From contig NZ_FOSG01000011.1 in assembly GCF_900114215.1 (NCBI RefSeq), positions 62,001 to 126,000 on the forward strand: 64,000 nucleotides of DNA, given 5' to 3'. The stretch comes from Streptomyces mangrovi (GTDB lineage Bacteria; Actinomycetota; Actinomycetes; Streptomycetales; Streptomycetaceae). The position numbers and the translations under genes are program-made. Shown here piece by piece: positions 15,854 through 24,954 of the stretch. Numbering within the stretch: position 1 is the first letter of the stretch; every line of letters starts with the position of its first letter. The notes under the pieces were generated by a model that was given only the letters and a program-made list of their open reading frames with translations, made no database searches and had not been told where the DNA came from.

Positions 15854-18800
15854 ATGGGGCGCCGGGAGAAACCGCTGGATCCGGCCGCCGGCCCGGTGCA
15901 GCGGTTCGCCGCCGAACTGCGCGAACTGCGCCGGGCGTCGGGCGGCACCACCTACCGGGCGATGGCCCAGCGGGCGCCCTACTCGGCGGCGACCCTGGCC
16001 GAGGCGGCGGCCGGCCGCAGGCTGCCCACGCTCCCGGTCGCCCTGGCCTACGCGCAGGCCTGCGGCGGCGACCGGGAGGAGTGGGAGGAGCGCTGGCACC
16101 GGGCGTGTGCCGACGTACTGGCCCAGCCGTCCGGCACGGACGGCGCCGACGCACCCTACCCGGGGCTCAGACGCTTCCAGCCGGAGGACGAGAAACGCTT
16201 CTTCGGACGCGAGCAGCTCACCGGCGACCTCGTACGCCGGGTGGGGGAGGGCAGGTTCACGGCCGTCGTCGGCGCCTCCGGCAGCGGCAAGTCCTCGCTG
16301 CTGCGCGCGGGGCTGATCCCCGCCCTGCGCTCCGGCGCCGCCGCGGTGCGGCCGGCCACCGTCCGCGTCTTCACCCCCGGTCCGCACCCGATGAGGGACC
16401 ATCCCCGCCTGCTCGCGCCCGCCTCCCGTGCCCCTGACGCGGACACGGTGGTCGTCGTCGACCAGTTCGAGGAGGTCTTCACCCTGTGCCGGGACCCCGA
16501 GGAGCGCAGGGAGTTCATCGACCTGCTGCTGGCGGCCCGCCGCCCCCGCAGCCGGCTGCGTGTCGTCGTCGCGGTCAGGGCGGACTTCTTCGGCCACTGC
16601 GCGGGCCATCCCGACCTCGCCGACGCCCTGCGGGACGCCACGCTCCTGGTCGGGCCGATGACCCCGGCGCAACTGCGCCGGGCCATCGTCCGCCCGGCCG
16701 CCGACGCGGGACTGATCGTCGAACGCGCCCTCACCGCGAGGCTGGTGGACGAGGCGACCGGCGAACCCGGAGGACTGCCGCTGATGTCCCACGCCCTGCT
16801 GGAGACCTGGCGCCGGCGCCGCGGACGCGCGCTGACCCTGGCGGCCTACGAGGCCGCCGGCGGCATACGCGGCGCCATCGCCCAGACCGCCGAGGACCTC
16901 TACACCCGACTGGACCCCGACCAGGCCGCCGCCGCCCGCGGGATCCTGCTGCGGCTGGTGAACCCCGGCGAGGGGGCGCCCGACACCCGGCGCCCCACCG
17001 ACCGCGGCGAGCTGGGCGCGGACGGCGCGGGCCGCACCGTCGAGGCGGAGGTGCTGGAGCGGCTGGCGCGGGCCCGTCTGGTCACCCTCGACGGCTCGGC
17101 GGTCACCCTGGCACACGAGGCGCTGATCGCGGCCTGGCCCCGGCTGCGCGGCTGGATCGAGGCGGACCGGCGGCGGCTGCTCGTCCACCGGCAGCTGACG
17201 GAGGCCGCGCAGGTCTGGCACTCCCTGGACCGCGACGCGGGAGCCCTCTACCGGGGTGCCCGGCTCGCGGCGGCCCGGGACCGGCTCGGCGGCACGGGGG
17301 CCGGTCTCACCGCGCTGGAGCGGGAGTTCCTGCTGGCCAGCGAGGCCGCCGAGGAGGCCGAGGCCGAGGAGGCCCGCGCCCGGACCATGCGGCTGCGGCG
17401 GCTTTCGACGGTGCTGTCCGCCCTGCTGGTGCTCTGCGCGACCGCGATCGCGGCGACCTTCCAGCAGTACTCGATCGCCCGTGAGCAGCGGCGCGTCGTC
17501 ACCTCGCACGAACTGGCCGCCCAGGCCGACTCGATGGCCGGGGAACGCCCGGAGGCGGCGGCGATGCTGGCCCTGGCCGCCTTCCAGCGGGCCGACGTCC
17601 CCGAGACGCGCAGCAGTCTGCTGTCCGCCTACGCCCGTTACCGGGCCGACCGGTTCGCCGGGCAGGCCGGCACCGTGTCGGCGATGGAGTTCTCCCCGGA
17701 CGGCCGCACCCTGGCCACGACAGGGGGCGGGCACGGCGTCAGACTGTGGGACACGCGGGCCCGCCGGGTGGCCGCCACCCTCGCCGGCCACACGGACCGG
17801 GTGAACGACGTGGCCTTCTCCCCGGACGGCCGGCTGCTGGCCACCGCGGGCGACGACCGCAGCGTCAAGCTGTGGAACACCCGAACCCGCCGGGTGGCCG
17901 CCACGCTCACCGGCCACACCGGCCAGGCGACGACGGTGGCGTTCTCCCCGGACGGCCGTACCCTGGCCACCGGCGGCGGCGACGGGACCGTGCGGCTGTG
18001 GGACGTCGCGAAGGAGCGGCAGACGGCCGTCCTGGCGGGACACACGGGCGAGGTGACGGCCGTGGCGTTCTCCCCGGAGGGCGGCACCCTGGTGACCGGC
18101 GGCGTCGATGCCACCTTGCGCATGTGGGACACCGGGACGGGCCGTGAGAGCGCCACCCTCGCCGTCATGAGAAGCGCGTCGACCGGGCAGCGCAGCCCGG
18201 TCTACGACGTGGCGTTCTCCCCGGACGGCGGCACCCTGGCCGCGGCCGGCACCGAGATCACCCGGCTGTGGGACACCGCGACCTACCACTACCGCAAGAC
18301 CTCCTCGGTGACGGGCCGCCGCGAACACGCCCACCGGGAACTGGCCTTCACCCCCGACAGCCGTACCCTCGCCATCACCGGAGCCGACGGCACCGTCAGG
18401 TTCTGGGACACCGGCGACCACCGCACGACCGCCACCATCACCGCCGGCCAGGACCCGGCCGCCTACGAGACGGCGCTGTCCCCCGGCGGCCGCGTCCTGG
18501 CCGTGGCCGACGGCGAGGGCCGGGTGCAGTTGTGGGACACGGCCACACGGCAGCGGACCGCCGTCCTGGGCACCGCGGCGCCGTTCTCCCGGCTGGCGGC
18601 GTTCTCCCCGGACGGCCGGACCCTGGCCACCACCGGATCCGCCGACGGGGCGGTGGAGCTGTGGCGGACGGGCGGCCACCGCCGGCTGCGCACCCTGGAA
18701 CACGGAAGCGACGTGCACGCGGCGGCGTTCTCCCCGGACGGCCGGACCCTGGCCACCGGGTCCGCCGACGGCACGGTCCGGCTGTGGGACGCCGCCTCGG

Positions 18801-19507
18801 GGCGGCGGCGGGCCACCCTCACCGGTCACACCGGCGGAGTGACGGCCATGGCGTTCTCCCCGGACGGCCGCACCCTGGCCACCGGGTCCGCCGACGACAC
18901 GGTCCGGCTGTGGGAGGCCGGGCAGGGGCGGCGGACGGCCGTCCTCAGACGGCACACCGATCGGGTGCGCGCGCTGGCGTTCTCCCCGGACGGCGGCACC
19001 CTGGCCACGGCCTCCGCCGACCGCACCGTACTGGTGTGGGAGGTGCGCGACCGGCGGGTGCGGACCTCCCTCACCGGCCACGAGGGCCCGGTCACCGGTG
19101 TGGCGTTCTCCCCGGACGGACGTCTGCTGGCGACCGCCGCCGGAGGCCGTGTACGGCTGTGGGACACGGCCTCGTACCGCACCGCCGCCACCCTCACGGG
19201 CCACCCCGACGGCGCCGAGCACGTGGCGTTCTCCCCGCGCGGCGAGACGCTGGTCACCGCGGGGACGGGCACGATCCACCTGTGGGACACCGCCTCGCGC
19301 GACACGGTGGCCACGCTCACCGGCGACGGGGAGATCTCCGCCATGGCCCTGAGCCCGGACGGCCGGACGCTGGCCACCGCGGGCGAGGGGAAGCGCCTGT
19401 GGAGGCTCGACGCCGCCGAGGTGGCGGCCGAGGTCTGCCGGGCGAGGCGGACCCACCGGTGGTCCGAACTGGTCTCGGATCTGCCGGCGGCCCCCTCCTG
19501 CCCGTGA
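15854..19507 (+). CDS. HTH-nSTAND NTPase-WD40 repeat protein
   Basis: 1,217 aa. Residues 15-90 form an HTH-like domain common in actinobacterial STAND proteins. An nSTAND1 NTPase follows, opening with PYPGLRRFQPED and FFGRE; Walker A GASGSGKSS has its Lys at 146, Walker B VVVVDQFEE its Asp at 203, and the Arg sensor strand is VVVAVRADFFGH. A TM helix lies at about 517-537. The rest (about 607-1184) is 14 WD40 repeats, enough for two seven-blade propellers, several nearly identical (FSPDGRTLATGSADxTVRLWD). STAND proteins are ATP-driven molecular switches; the propeller would be the sensor. It converges on the CHAT protease operon. Confidence 0.9.
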   Translation: MGRREKPLDPAAGPVQRFAAELRELRRASGGTTYRAMAQRAPYSAATLAEAAAGRRLPTLPVALAYAQACGGDREEWEERWHRACADVLAQPSGTDGADAPYPGLRRFQPEDEKRFFGREQLTGDLVRRVGEGRFTAVVGASGSGKSSLLRAGLIPALRSGAAAVRPATVRVFTPGPHPMRDHPRLLAPASRAPDADTVVVVDQFEEVFTLCRDPEERREFIDLLLAARRPRSRLRVVVAVRADFFGHCAGHPDLADALRDATLLVGPMTPAQLRRAIVRPAADAGLIVERALTARLVDEATGEPGGLPLMSHALLETWRRRRGRALTLAAYEAAGGIRGAIAQTAEDLYTRLDPDQAAAARGILLRLVNPGEGAPDTRRPTDRGELGADGAGRTVEAEVLERLARARLVTLDGSAVTLAHEALIAAWPRLRGWIEADRRRLLVHRQLTEAAQVWHSLDRDAGALYRGARLAAARDRLGGTGAGLTALEREFLLASEAAEEAEAEEARARTMRLRRLSTVLSALLVLCATAIAATFQQYSIAREQRRVVTSHELAAQADSMAGERPEAAAMLALAAFQRADVPETRSSLLSAYARYRADRFAGQAGTVSAMEFSPDGRTLATTGGGHGVRLWDTRARRVAATLAGHTDRVNDVAFSPDGRLLATAGDDRSVKLWNTRTRRVAATLTGHTGQATTVAFSPDGRTLATGGGDGTVRLWDVAKERQTAVLAGHTGEVTAVAFSPEGGTLVTGGVDATLRMWDTGTGRESATLAVMRSASTGQRSPVYDVAFSPDGGTLAAAGTEITRLWDTATYHYRKTSSVTGRREHAHRELAFTPDSRTLAITGADGTVRFWDTGDHRTTATITAGQDPAAYETALSPGGRVLAVADGEGRVQLWDTATRQRTAVLGTAAPFSRLAAFSPDGRTLATTGSADGAVELWRTGGHRRLRTLEHGSDVHAAAFSPDGRTLATGSADGTVRLWDAASGRRRATLTGHTGGVTAMAFSPDGRTLATGSADDTVRLWEAGQGRRTAVLRRHTDRVRALAFSPDGGTLATASADRTVLVWEVRDRRVRTSLTGHEGPVTGVAFSPDGRLLATAAGGRVRLWDTASYRTAATLTGHPDGAEHVAFSPRGETLVTAGTGTIHLWDTASRDTVATLTGDGEISAMALSPDGRTLATAGEGKRLWRLDAAEVAAEVCRARRTHRWSELVSDLPAAPSCP

Positions 19508-19533
19508 GGCCTCACTCCTGCCCGTGAGGCCTC
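19495..19533. repeat. 19-bp direct duplication across the nSTAND-WD40 stop codon
   Basis: CTCCTGCCCGTGAGGCCTC occurs exactly at 19495-19513 and 19515-19533, separated by one base. The first copy contains the stop codon, so the duplication leaves the protein end unchanged. Confidence 0.9.
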
Positions 19534-19556
19534 GAAGGCGTCACCGTCCGCACTTC

Positions 19557-22460
19557 TCAGGAGCCGTGGTAGCCGAGCGCGGCCCAGTCGGCAGGGTGCA
19601 GATAGGGCCGGGCCTCCGGGTCGCGCAGCCGTAAGGCCCGTACCAGGACCGCCAGATCGTCGTCCCCGGGAGCGAGGGCGGCGACAGGCGCCAGATCATT
19701 GGCCTTCTCCCGGTTGGTCGTGTCCCGGAGCCACCGCTGGGCCGCGCACAATGCCGCGGGCGGGCTCAGCCCCTCGGCCCGCCAGAGCTGGTAGAAGCGT
19801 GCCGTCAGCAGGCTCGCCGCCTCGCCGCGGACCGCCCACTGGCTCGCCACCACGCCGGCGACACCTGCCTGGATCAGACCACTCGGGAGGGAGACGACCT
19901 CGTCGGGCAGGAGGGCGCCGGGCACAGCCGTGTCGCAGGCGGACAGCACGGCCAGCCGCGCACCGGCGCCGGACCGCGTCAGCCGCAGCTCCATGATCTC
20001 CCGCAGGGTGAGCTCCGCGTCGTCGGCCAGGATCAGCGCGCTGCGCAGAGGGCTGTCCGTACGGGCGAGGCCGTGGCAGACGAAGTGGTGGACCCGCGCC
20101 CGTGGCAGCGCCTCCAACACCGCCGCGTGGCGGGCCTCCCCGCCCCGCAGGACGTCGCAGGCCGGGAACCAGTGCCGGACCCAGGCCGTCTCGGCCCGCG
20201 CGTACCCGACTGGTTTCCACGAGGTCGGCTCGGGGTCGGCGACGACCGCGGCCCTGTCGGCCGGCACCCGTGCCGCGATCTCCCGGGTGACCGCCAGCGA
20301 CCGTGCGTTGGGGACGTACCTCACGGTGTGCTCGTCCAGGAGGTGGCGACGCGAACCCGGGGCCTCCCGCACCGGCCTCCAGGCCGCGTGCAGCGGAAGC
20401 ATCACCAGGGAACCGGAAAGCACGAAGACGATCTCGTCGCGGTCCCCGGCGATCGACAGAACGGGGGAGACGATCGCGTCCCATGCCCAGCGGGTGACCG
20501 CGTCGAGCGCTCCTCTCCACGCCCCGGGCGCGCCCCGGCGGGCACCGAGCAGTGTGCCGATCCGGCGTCTGACCGCCGCCGCGGTCACCGACGGCAGTTC
20601 CACGGCGGACACGTCCCCGCCTTCACCCACCGCCAGCGCGACCCCGGACGGGCTCGCCGCGGCAAGGTACACGACAACGGCGCCCGGAGGCACGGAACGG
20701 TGTACGGCGGCGAAGTCCGGGCGTCCCAGGAAGTGTTCGTACCCGCTTGTGGAGCGGATTCTCCCGGCTGTCTCGTCGACCGCCTCCCGGCGGCGGCGCA
20801 GGGTGTCCGGACCGGCCCCCCGGCGCATCGTCTCCTCCAGTTCCGAGACGGCCGCCCGGTACCGCCCGGCCAGGTCGGAGTGGTCCGTGCCGGAGAGCCG
20901 GCCGAGGTCGATGCGTTCCGCCTCCAGAGCCTCGGACAGCAGCAGGCCGAGTCCGGCCTCCAGCGCGACCACGGCCTCCTTCCACCGCCCGGCGCGGAAC
21001 AGCGCGTGGGCCGCCTCCGCGGGAAGCCCCTGCGACTCGGCCAGCCATGTCTCCTTCTCCTCCCGCAGGAGCTGGATCCGGAACAGCCGTCCGGCCGCCT
21101 CCAGCGCGTTCGTGTAGGCGTCGGCCGCCTCCTGCCAGTGATGGCGGTCCGCGGCCCAGCCACCCCACTGCCGGGCCGCGGCGAGCGCCCATTCCGGCGA
21201 GGTGTCAAGGCCGTGGCGTACGGCGTCGCGGTAGGCGGCGACCGCCTCGCCGGGCTCGCCCAGAGCACGCAGGATCGATGCGAGGTTGTACTCGCGGGAG
21301 GCACGTTCGGGGGCGTTCTCCCCGGTGAGCCCCAGCGCCGTGCGATAGTGCCCGACCGCCGCCTCGCCGAACCGGCGGTCACCGGATGTGCGCCAGGCCG
21401 ACGCCAGCGCGTTGCCGATGTTGTTGTGCGCGGGGGCCGTGCGCCGATCGTCCGCGCCGCGGGCGGCCAGCGACCGGAGCTGCGCTTCGAACGCGCCGAG
21501 CAGATCGTCCGGTTCGCGGTGGACCTCGTACCGCGTCAGCAGGGCGTTGCCCAGGTTGGTCAGCCCGACCGGGTCGGGCTGAGGAGCCTCCTCCACGGTC
21601 TCCTTCAGCAGCCGGACCGCCTCGTCGAGGTCGGCGGGGTCCCTGGTGCGCAGATACCGGCGGCGCAGCAGGGCTCCGAGCGTCCCCTGCAGCGCTTTGC
21701 CCTGCGGCGCCATGATGTGGAGGCGAGCGCCCTGGTCCGTGCGCAGCAGCTCGATGGCTCGGTCGAGGTCCTTCAGCCCTCCGCGGGCGTCGTACCTGGC
21801 GGACAGCAGATCGGCGAGTGCGTATCTGAATCTGGGGCCGAGCAGCCCCTGCCCCGCCGCGGCCACGGCCCACTCCGCGTGGCCGATGGCCTCGTTCAGC
21901 ACGGGGAGCCCTCCTTCCGCCCGGAAGAGGCGGCCCAGTAACAGCGCCAGACCGCTTCTGCACTGCGCCACCAGCCGCGGATCGCCCGCGCCCGCGGCAT
22001 GCGCCACGCTGCGCCGGGCGTACCCGAGGGCTTCGGCAGCCGACGCGGCCTCACGGCCGGGCTCGCGCAGGTTGCCCAACGTGTTGGCGAGGGCGTACTC
22101 GAGCCAGGCCCGGTCCGGACCGTCCGGTGACGAGAGCCGCAGCCCCGCGGTGAGGAGATCACGGGCCCGGAGTATCTCCCCGTGGTCGTACTCGGCGACT
22201 CCGCGCCAGTTGTGCGCGATTCCCGAACGGGTCATGAGGGAGACCCGGAAACCCCGGGGCGCGGTGGCGAAGCACCGGTCGGCGATTATCCGGTCGAGCG
22301 TGTCGGAGAGGCGCCGCCGGGCAGACTCGTCGCCGTCGAGCACGTAGTCGGCGAGCGCCCGGCCCGCGGCCGCGAGGCGGGCACGGAAACGGATCGGTGG
22401 CCGGGGGACGGGCAGCCACCCCAACTGCTCCTCCACCTCCCGCCCCCGCCGCGCACTCAT
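19557..22460 (-). CDS. TPR-CHAT domain protein (caspase-like protease)
   Basis: 967 aa. Residues about 50-530 are helical TPR-like repeats (recurring ALANTLGNL, LTNLGNALLTRYE, HNNIGNALASAWR). The C-terminal third is a CHAT domain: catalytic His at about H796 in HHFVCHG and catalytic Cys at about C842 in LSACDTA, followed by GLIQAGVAGVVASQW and a helix with ARFYQLW. CHAT proteases resemble caspases and separase and act in bacterial conflict systems when triggered. The start overlaps the upstream stop as ATGA, so it is translationally coupled to the 4-TM protein. The target substrate is unknown. Confidence 0.9.
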   Translation of the reverse strand: MSARRGREVEEQLGWLPVPRPPIRFRARLAAAGRALADYVLDGDESARRRLSDTLDRIIADRCFATAPRGFRVSLMTRSGIAHNWRGVAEYDHGEILRARDLLTAGLRLSSPDGPDRAWLEYALANTLGNLREPGREAASAAEALGYARRSVAHAAGAGDPRLVAQCRSGLALLLGRLFRAEGGLPVLNEAIGHAEWAVAAAGQGLLGPRFRYALADLLSARYDARGGLKDLDRAIELLRTDQGARLHIMAPQGKALQGTLGALLRRRYLRTRDPADLDEAVRLLKETVEEAPQPDPVGLTNLGNALLTRYEVHREPDDLLGAFEAQLRSLAARGADDRRTAPAHNNIGNALASAWRTSGDRRFGEAAVGHYRTALGLTGENAPERASREYNLASILRALGEPGEAVAAYRDAVRHGLDTSPEWALAAARQWGGWAADRHHWQEAADAYTNALEAAGRLFRIQLLREEKETWLAESQGLPAEAAHALFRAGRWKEAVVALEAGLGLLLSEALEAERIDLGRLSGTDHSDLAGRYRAAVSELEETMRRGAGPDTLRRRREAVDETAGRIRSTSGYEHFLGRPDFAAVHRSVPPGAVVVYLAAASPSGVALAVGEGGDVSAVELPSVTAAAVRRRIGTLLGARRGAPGAWRGALDAVTRWAWDAIVSPVLSIAGDRDEIVFVLSGSLVMLPLHAAWRPVREAPGSRRHLLDEHTVRYVPNARSLAVTREIAARVPADRAAVVADPEPTSWKPVGYARAETAWVRHWFPACDVLRGGEARHAAVLEALPRARVHHFVCHGLARTDSPLRSALILADDAELTLREIMELRLTRSGAGARLAVLSACDTAVPGALLPDEVVSLPSGLIQAGVAGVVASQWAVRGEAASLLTARFYQLWRAEGLSPPAALCAAQRWLRDTTNREKANDLAPVAALAPGDDDLAVLVRALRLRDPEARPYLHPADWAALGYHGS

Positions 22461-23383
22461 GCCGGCTCCCCGGGAGCGGGGGGCGTCCGGCCGCGCTCCA
22501 GACGCGCCGTCAGCTCCCTGCCCGCCTCGTACTCCCGCCGGGGATCGGAGGGGAGTTCCCGTCCCAGCGCCTCATAGAGCCCACCGCGGTGGAGGTCGAA
22601 GCACGCCTGGACCAGTTGGCCGTATTGCGCTGCCGCGGAGAGGGCCAGTCTGTAGCCGACGGCCGTTCCGACGAGCGCGGCGGCCAGAGCCCACCAGGTG
22701 AAGACCGTCCAGACGCCGAAGAGCAGACTCCACAGCCACAATCGCGCGTTCGCGTCCAGCCGCGCACGGGCCGCTGCGACCTCGGCACGGACCTCCTCGG
22801 GGAGGACCAGCCACAGTCGCGGCCAGCACACCACGGCATCGAGCCCGTAGCGGTGCCGAGGCCGGGACTCGACAGCCCTGAGCAGATCACCCAGGCCGGT
22901 CGGCATCCGGTCCGGCGGTGCGGGCGGCACCGTGGCACGCCAGGCGTTCAGCGCCGCGTACTCGGCCCGCTCGGCGGCCGACAGCTCCGCCCGGCGCCGG
23001 GCCAGGGCGCGCCACCGGTCGGCCCTGCGTCCGATGCCTCGTCCCCGTACGCCGATGAGCATGGCCCGCACCGGTGACGCCCAGGCGGGCCAGTAGCCTT
23101 CCAGCAGCCGTAGCACGCCGGGGGTCAGCGCCTCCGCCAGTCGCCTCGACCCGGCCACGATCAGCAGCGCCAGTACGGCGATCACCACCTGGGCGGCCAC
23201 GGGCAGACCGCCGAACTCCTGCTCCCAGGCGCTTCCGAACGCCTGCCAGCCGGAGCCGGGGCCGCTGAGGCCACCGTGGCCCCATACCCAGGCCAGCACC
23301 CCGCCGGTCCAGAACATCACGGCGGAGGAGTCCCACCGCTCGGCCAGCCGGCCGCCCAGCCCCGTCCACAACGCGGTGAGCAC
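22457..23383 (-). CDS. Four-TM membrane protein, middle gene of the CHAT operon
   Basis: 308 aa starting at a GTG six bases after the upstream stop. Predicted TM helices lie at about 19-36, 62-79, 215-232 and 233-250. Between the second and third is a charged cytoplasmic region (about 115-210) rich in Arg and Ala helices; a charged tail (255-308) follows. No family is recognised. The tight coupling to the CHAT gene suggests that it anchors the protease or is its membrane target or sensor. A pore-forming role is possible but unsupported by any motif. Confidence 0.75.
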   Translation of the reverse strand: MLTALWTGLGGRLAERWDSSAVMFWTGGVLAWVWGHGGLSGPGSGWQAFGSAWEQEFGGLPVAAQVVIAVLALLIVAGSRRLAEALTPGVLRLLEGYWPAWASPVRAMLIGVRGRGIGRRADRWRALARRRAELSAAERAEYAALNAWRATVPPAPPDRMPTGLGDLLRAVESRPRHRYGLDAVVCWPRLWLVLPEEVRAEVAAARARLDANARLWLWSLLFGVWTVFTWWALAAALVGTAVGYRLALSAAAQYGQLVQACFDLHRGGLYEALGRELPSDPRREYEAGRELTARLERGRTPPAPGEPA

Positions 23384-23389
23384 GGCGCG

Positions 23390-23785
23390 TCAGGCCGTCA
23401 GCGCGAGAGGGCCGTGCCCGTCGGGGCACTCCTCCGGGACGGGCTCGCCGACCTCGAAGAGCGGGTACTCGTACCCGCACACGGGACATCTGTGGACGAT
23501 CTCCGCGCTCGGCTCGCCGAAGCCGGGCAGGCCCGAGTAGCCGGGGCCGTCCGCCGCCGACCGATCGGTGTCCTCCTCCTGCGGCAGGCGACGGCTCAAC
23601 TCGCGGCGGACCGCGGCACTCGACGTCAGCAGGGCGAGGATCTCGTCGCCCACCCGCTCTCCCGAGGACGCCCTCCGCAGCAGGGCATCCAGTGCGGCCG
23701 TATCGAACCCGGGCTCGTTCGCCCCGGGCGCCGAAGACTCCGCGCGGATATCACGGGCCGCCGCCACAATGTCCTCATCACGCAT
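23390..23785 (-). CDS. Small metal-ribbon protein, first gene of the CHAT operon
   Basis: 131 aa. An acidic helical N-terminal half (about 1-70, death-adaptor-like size) is followed by a putative zinc ribbon: C100-P-V-C103, then C120-P-D-G-H124, with 16 residues between. The start ATG has GGAGGGGGG at the right distance. Small helical proteins with a Cys/His ribbon are frequent adaptors beside CHAT proteases in actinobacterial conflict loci (general knowledge, not checked here). It would be the first translated protein of the three-gene operon. Confidence 0.75.
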   Translation of the reverse strand: MRDEDIVAAARDIRAESSAPGANEPGFDTAALDALLRRASSGERVGDEILALLTSSAAVRRELSRRLPQEEDTDRSAADGPGYSGLPGFGEPSAEIVHRCPVCGYEYPLFEVGEPVPEECPDGHGPLALTA

Positions 23786-24110
23786 TGCTGCTCCCCCCTC
23801 CGGGGGTCGGCCGCCCCTGGGCCGGACCCCGGCCCGCGTGAAGGGGGCACTCGAGGGCACGGTGCTCCCGGCGTCGGGCGGAGAAATTGTTCCACACCCG
23901 GGGCGTGCCGTCGGGCTTTCCGGGGAACCGCCCCGGCCCTGCTCCGGGAGGGCGGCGCAGACGCGGTGACGACGGGGCCCGTCGTTCTCGTGAAGGTCAC
24001 GGGATCTTCCCACTGTGCTGTTGGCAGGGACATGTCTATATGGGAGGCTCCGTATATCGAACAACCGTTGGCAGTCCCTGATCCGGGGCCTACCGAAAGG
24101 ACATCCCCAC
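23786..24110. other. 325-bp divergent intergenic region
   Basis: No gene is seen. It must hold the promoters of the CHAT operon and the endonuclease gene. Visible structure: GTTGGCAG at 24020-24027 repeated at 24067-24074, and two TATAT elements flanking GGGAGGCTCCG at about 24036-24055. Confidence 0.6.
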
Positions 24111-24926
24111 ATGTCCCGCTCCCGCAGGTCCGCGGCCGGAGGCATAGCCCTGGCCGCGGCCGCCCTGCTGGCCGTGGCCGTTCCCACCTCCGTCTCGGCC
24201 GCTCCCGCCCCCGTTCCGTCCGCCGCGCTCCCGGCCTCCACGGCGAGCACCTACTACGCGTCCGCCGAGGGCAGGACCGGCACCGCGCTGAAGGCGGCAC
24301 TCAACGACATCATCAGCGAGCAGAACAGACTCTCCTACAGCCAGGTCTGGGACGCGCTGGGAGACACCGACGAGGACCCCTACGACCCGGACAACGTGAT
24401 CCTGCTGTACAGCGGCCGCTCCCAGTCGAAGTCCGAGCACGGCGGCAACCTGGGCGACTGGAACCGCGAGCACGTGTGGGCCAAGTCCCACGGTGACTTC
24501 GGCACCAGGACCGGGCCCGGCACCGACCTGCACCATCTGCGCCCCACGGACGTACGGGTCAACAGCATCCGGGGGAACAAGGACTTCGACAACGGCGGCA
24601 GCGCGGTCTCCGGGGCCCCCGGCAACTACACCGACGGCGACAGCTTCGAGCCGCGCGACGCGGTCAAGGGCGACGTGGCCCGCATGATCCTCTACATGGC
24701 CGTGCGCTACGAGGGCGAGGACGGCTTCGCCGATCTGGAGCCCAACGACCGGGTGGGCAACGGATCGGCGCCCTACCACGGGCGTATCAGCGTCCTGAAG
24801 CAGTGGCACCGGGAGGACCCGCCCGACTCCTTCGAGCGCAACCGCAACGAGGTCATCTACAACGAGTACCAGCGCAACCGGAATCCGTTCATCGACCGCC
24901 CCGAGTGGGTCGAGGCCATCTGGTGA
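24111..24926 (+). CDS. Secreted endonuclease I family nuclease
   Basis: 271 aa. A signal peptide (about 1-31: MSRSRRSAAGG, a long Ala/Leu core, SVSAA) precedes an endonuclease I (EndA/NucM) domain with the beta-beta-alpha metal motif in GDWNREHVWAKSHGDF and the conserved DLHHLRPTD. Such enzymes cut DNA, and often RNA, without sequence preference outside the cell, for nutrient scavenging. Family length is normal. The ATG at 24111 follows a CCGAAAGGA ribosome site. Confidence 0.92.
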   Translation: MSRSRRSAAGGIALAAAALLAVAVPTSVSAAPAPVPSAALPASTASTYYASAEGRTGTALKAALNDIISEQNRLSYSQVWDALGDTDEDPYDPDNVILLYSGRSQSKSEHGGNLGDWNREHVWAKSHGDFGTRTGPGTDLHHLRPTDVRVNSIRGNKDFDNGGSAVSGAPGNYTDGDSFEPRDAVKGDVARMILYMAVRYEGEDGFADLEPNDRVGNGSAPYHGRISVLKQWHREDPPDSFERNRNEVIYNEYQRNRNPFIDRPEWVEAIW

Positions 24927-24954
24927 GACCGGACCTCCCGCCGGCCCGGCGCCT

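Noticed and set aside
17676..19405. Regular repeats looking like a CRISPR array
   Set aside because: They are in-frame WD40 coding repeats of about 120-135 bp without spacer-like unique inserts.
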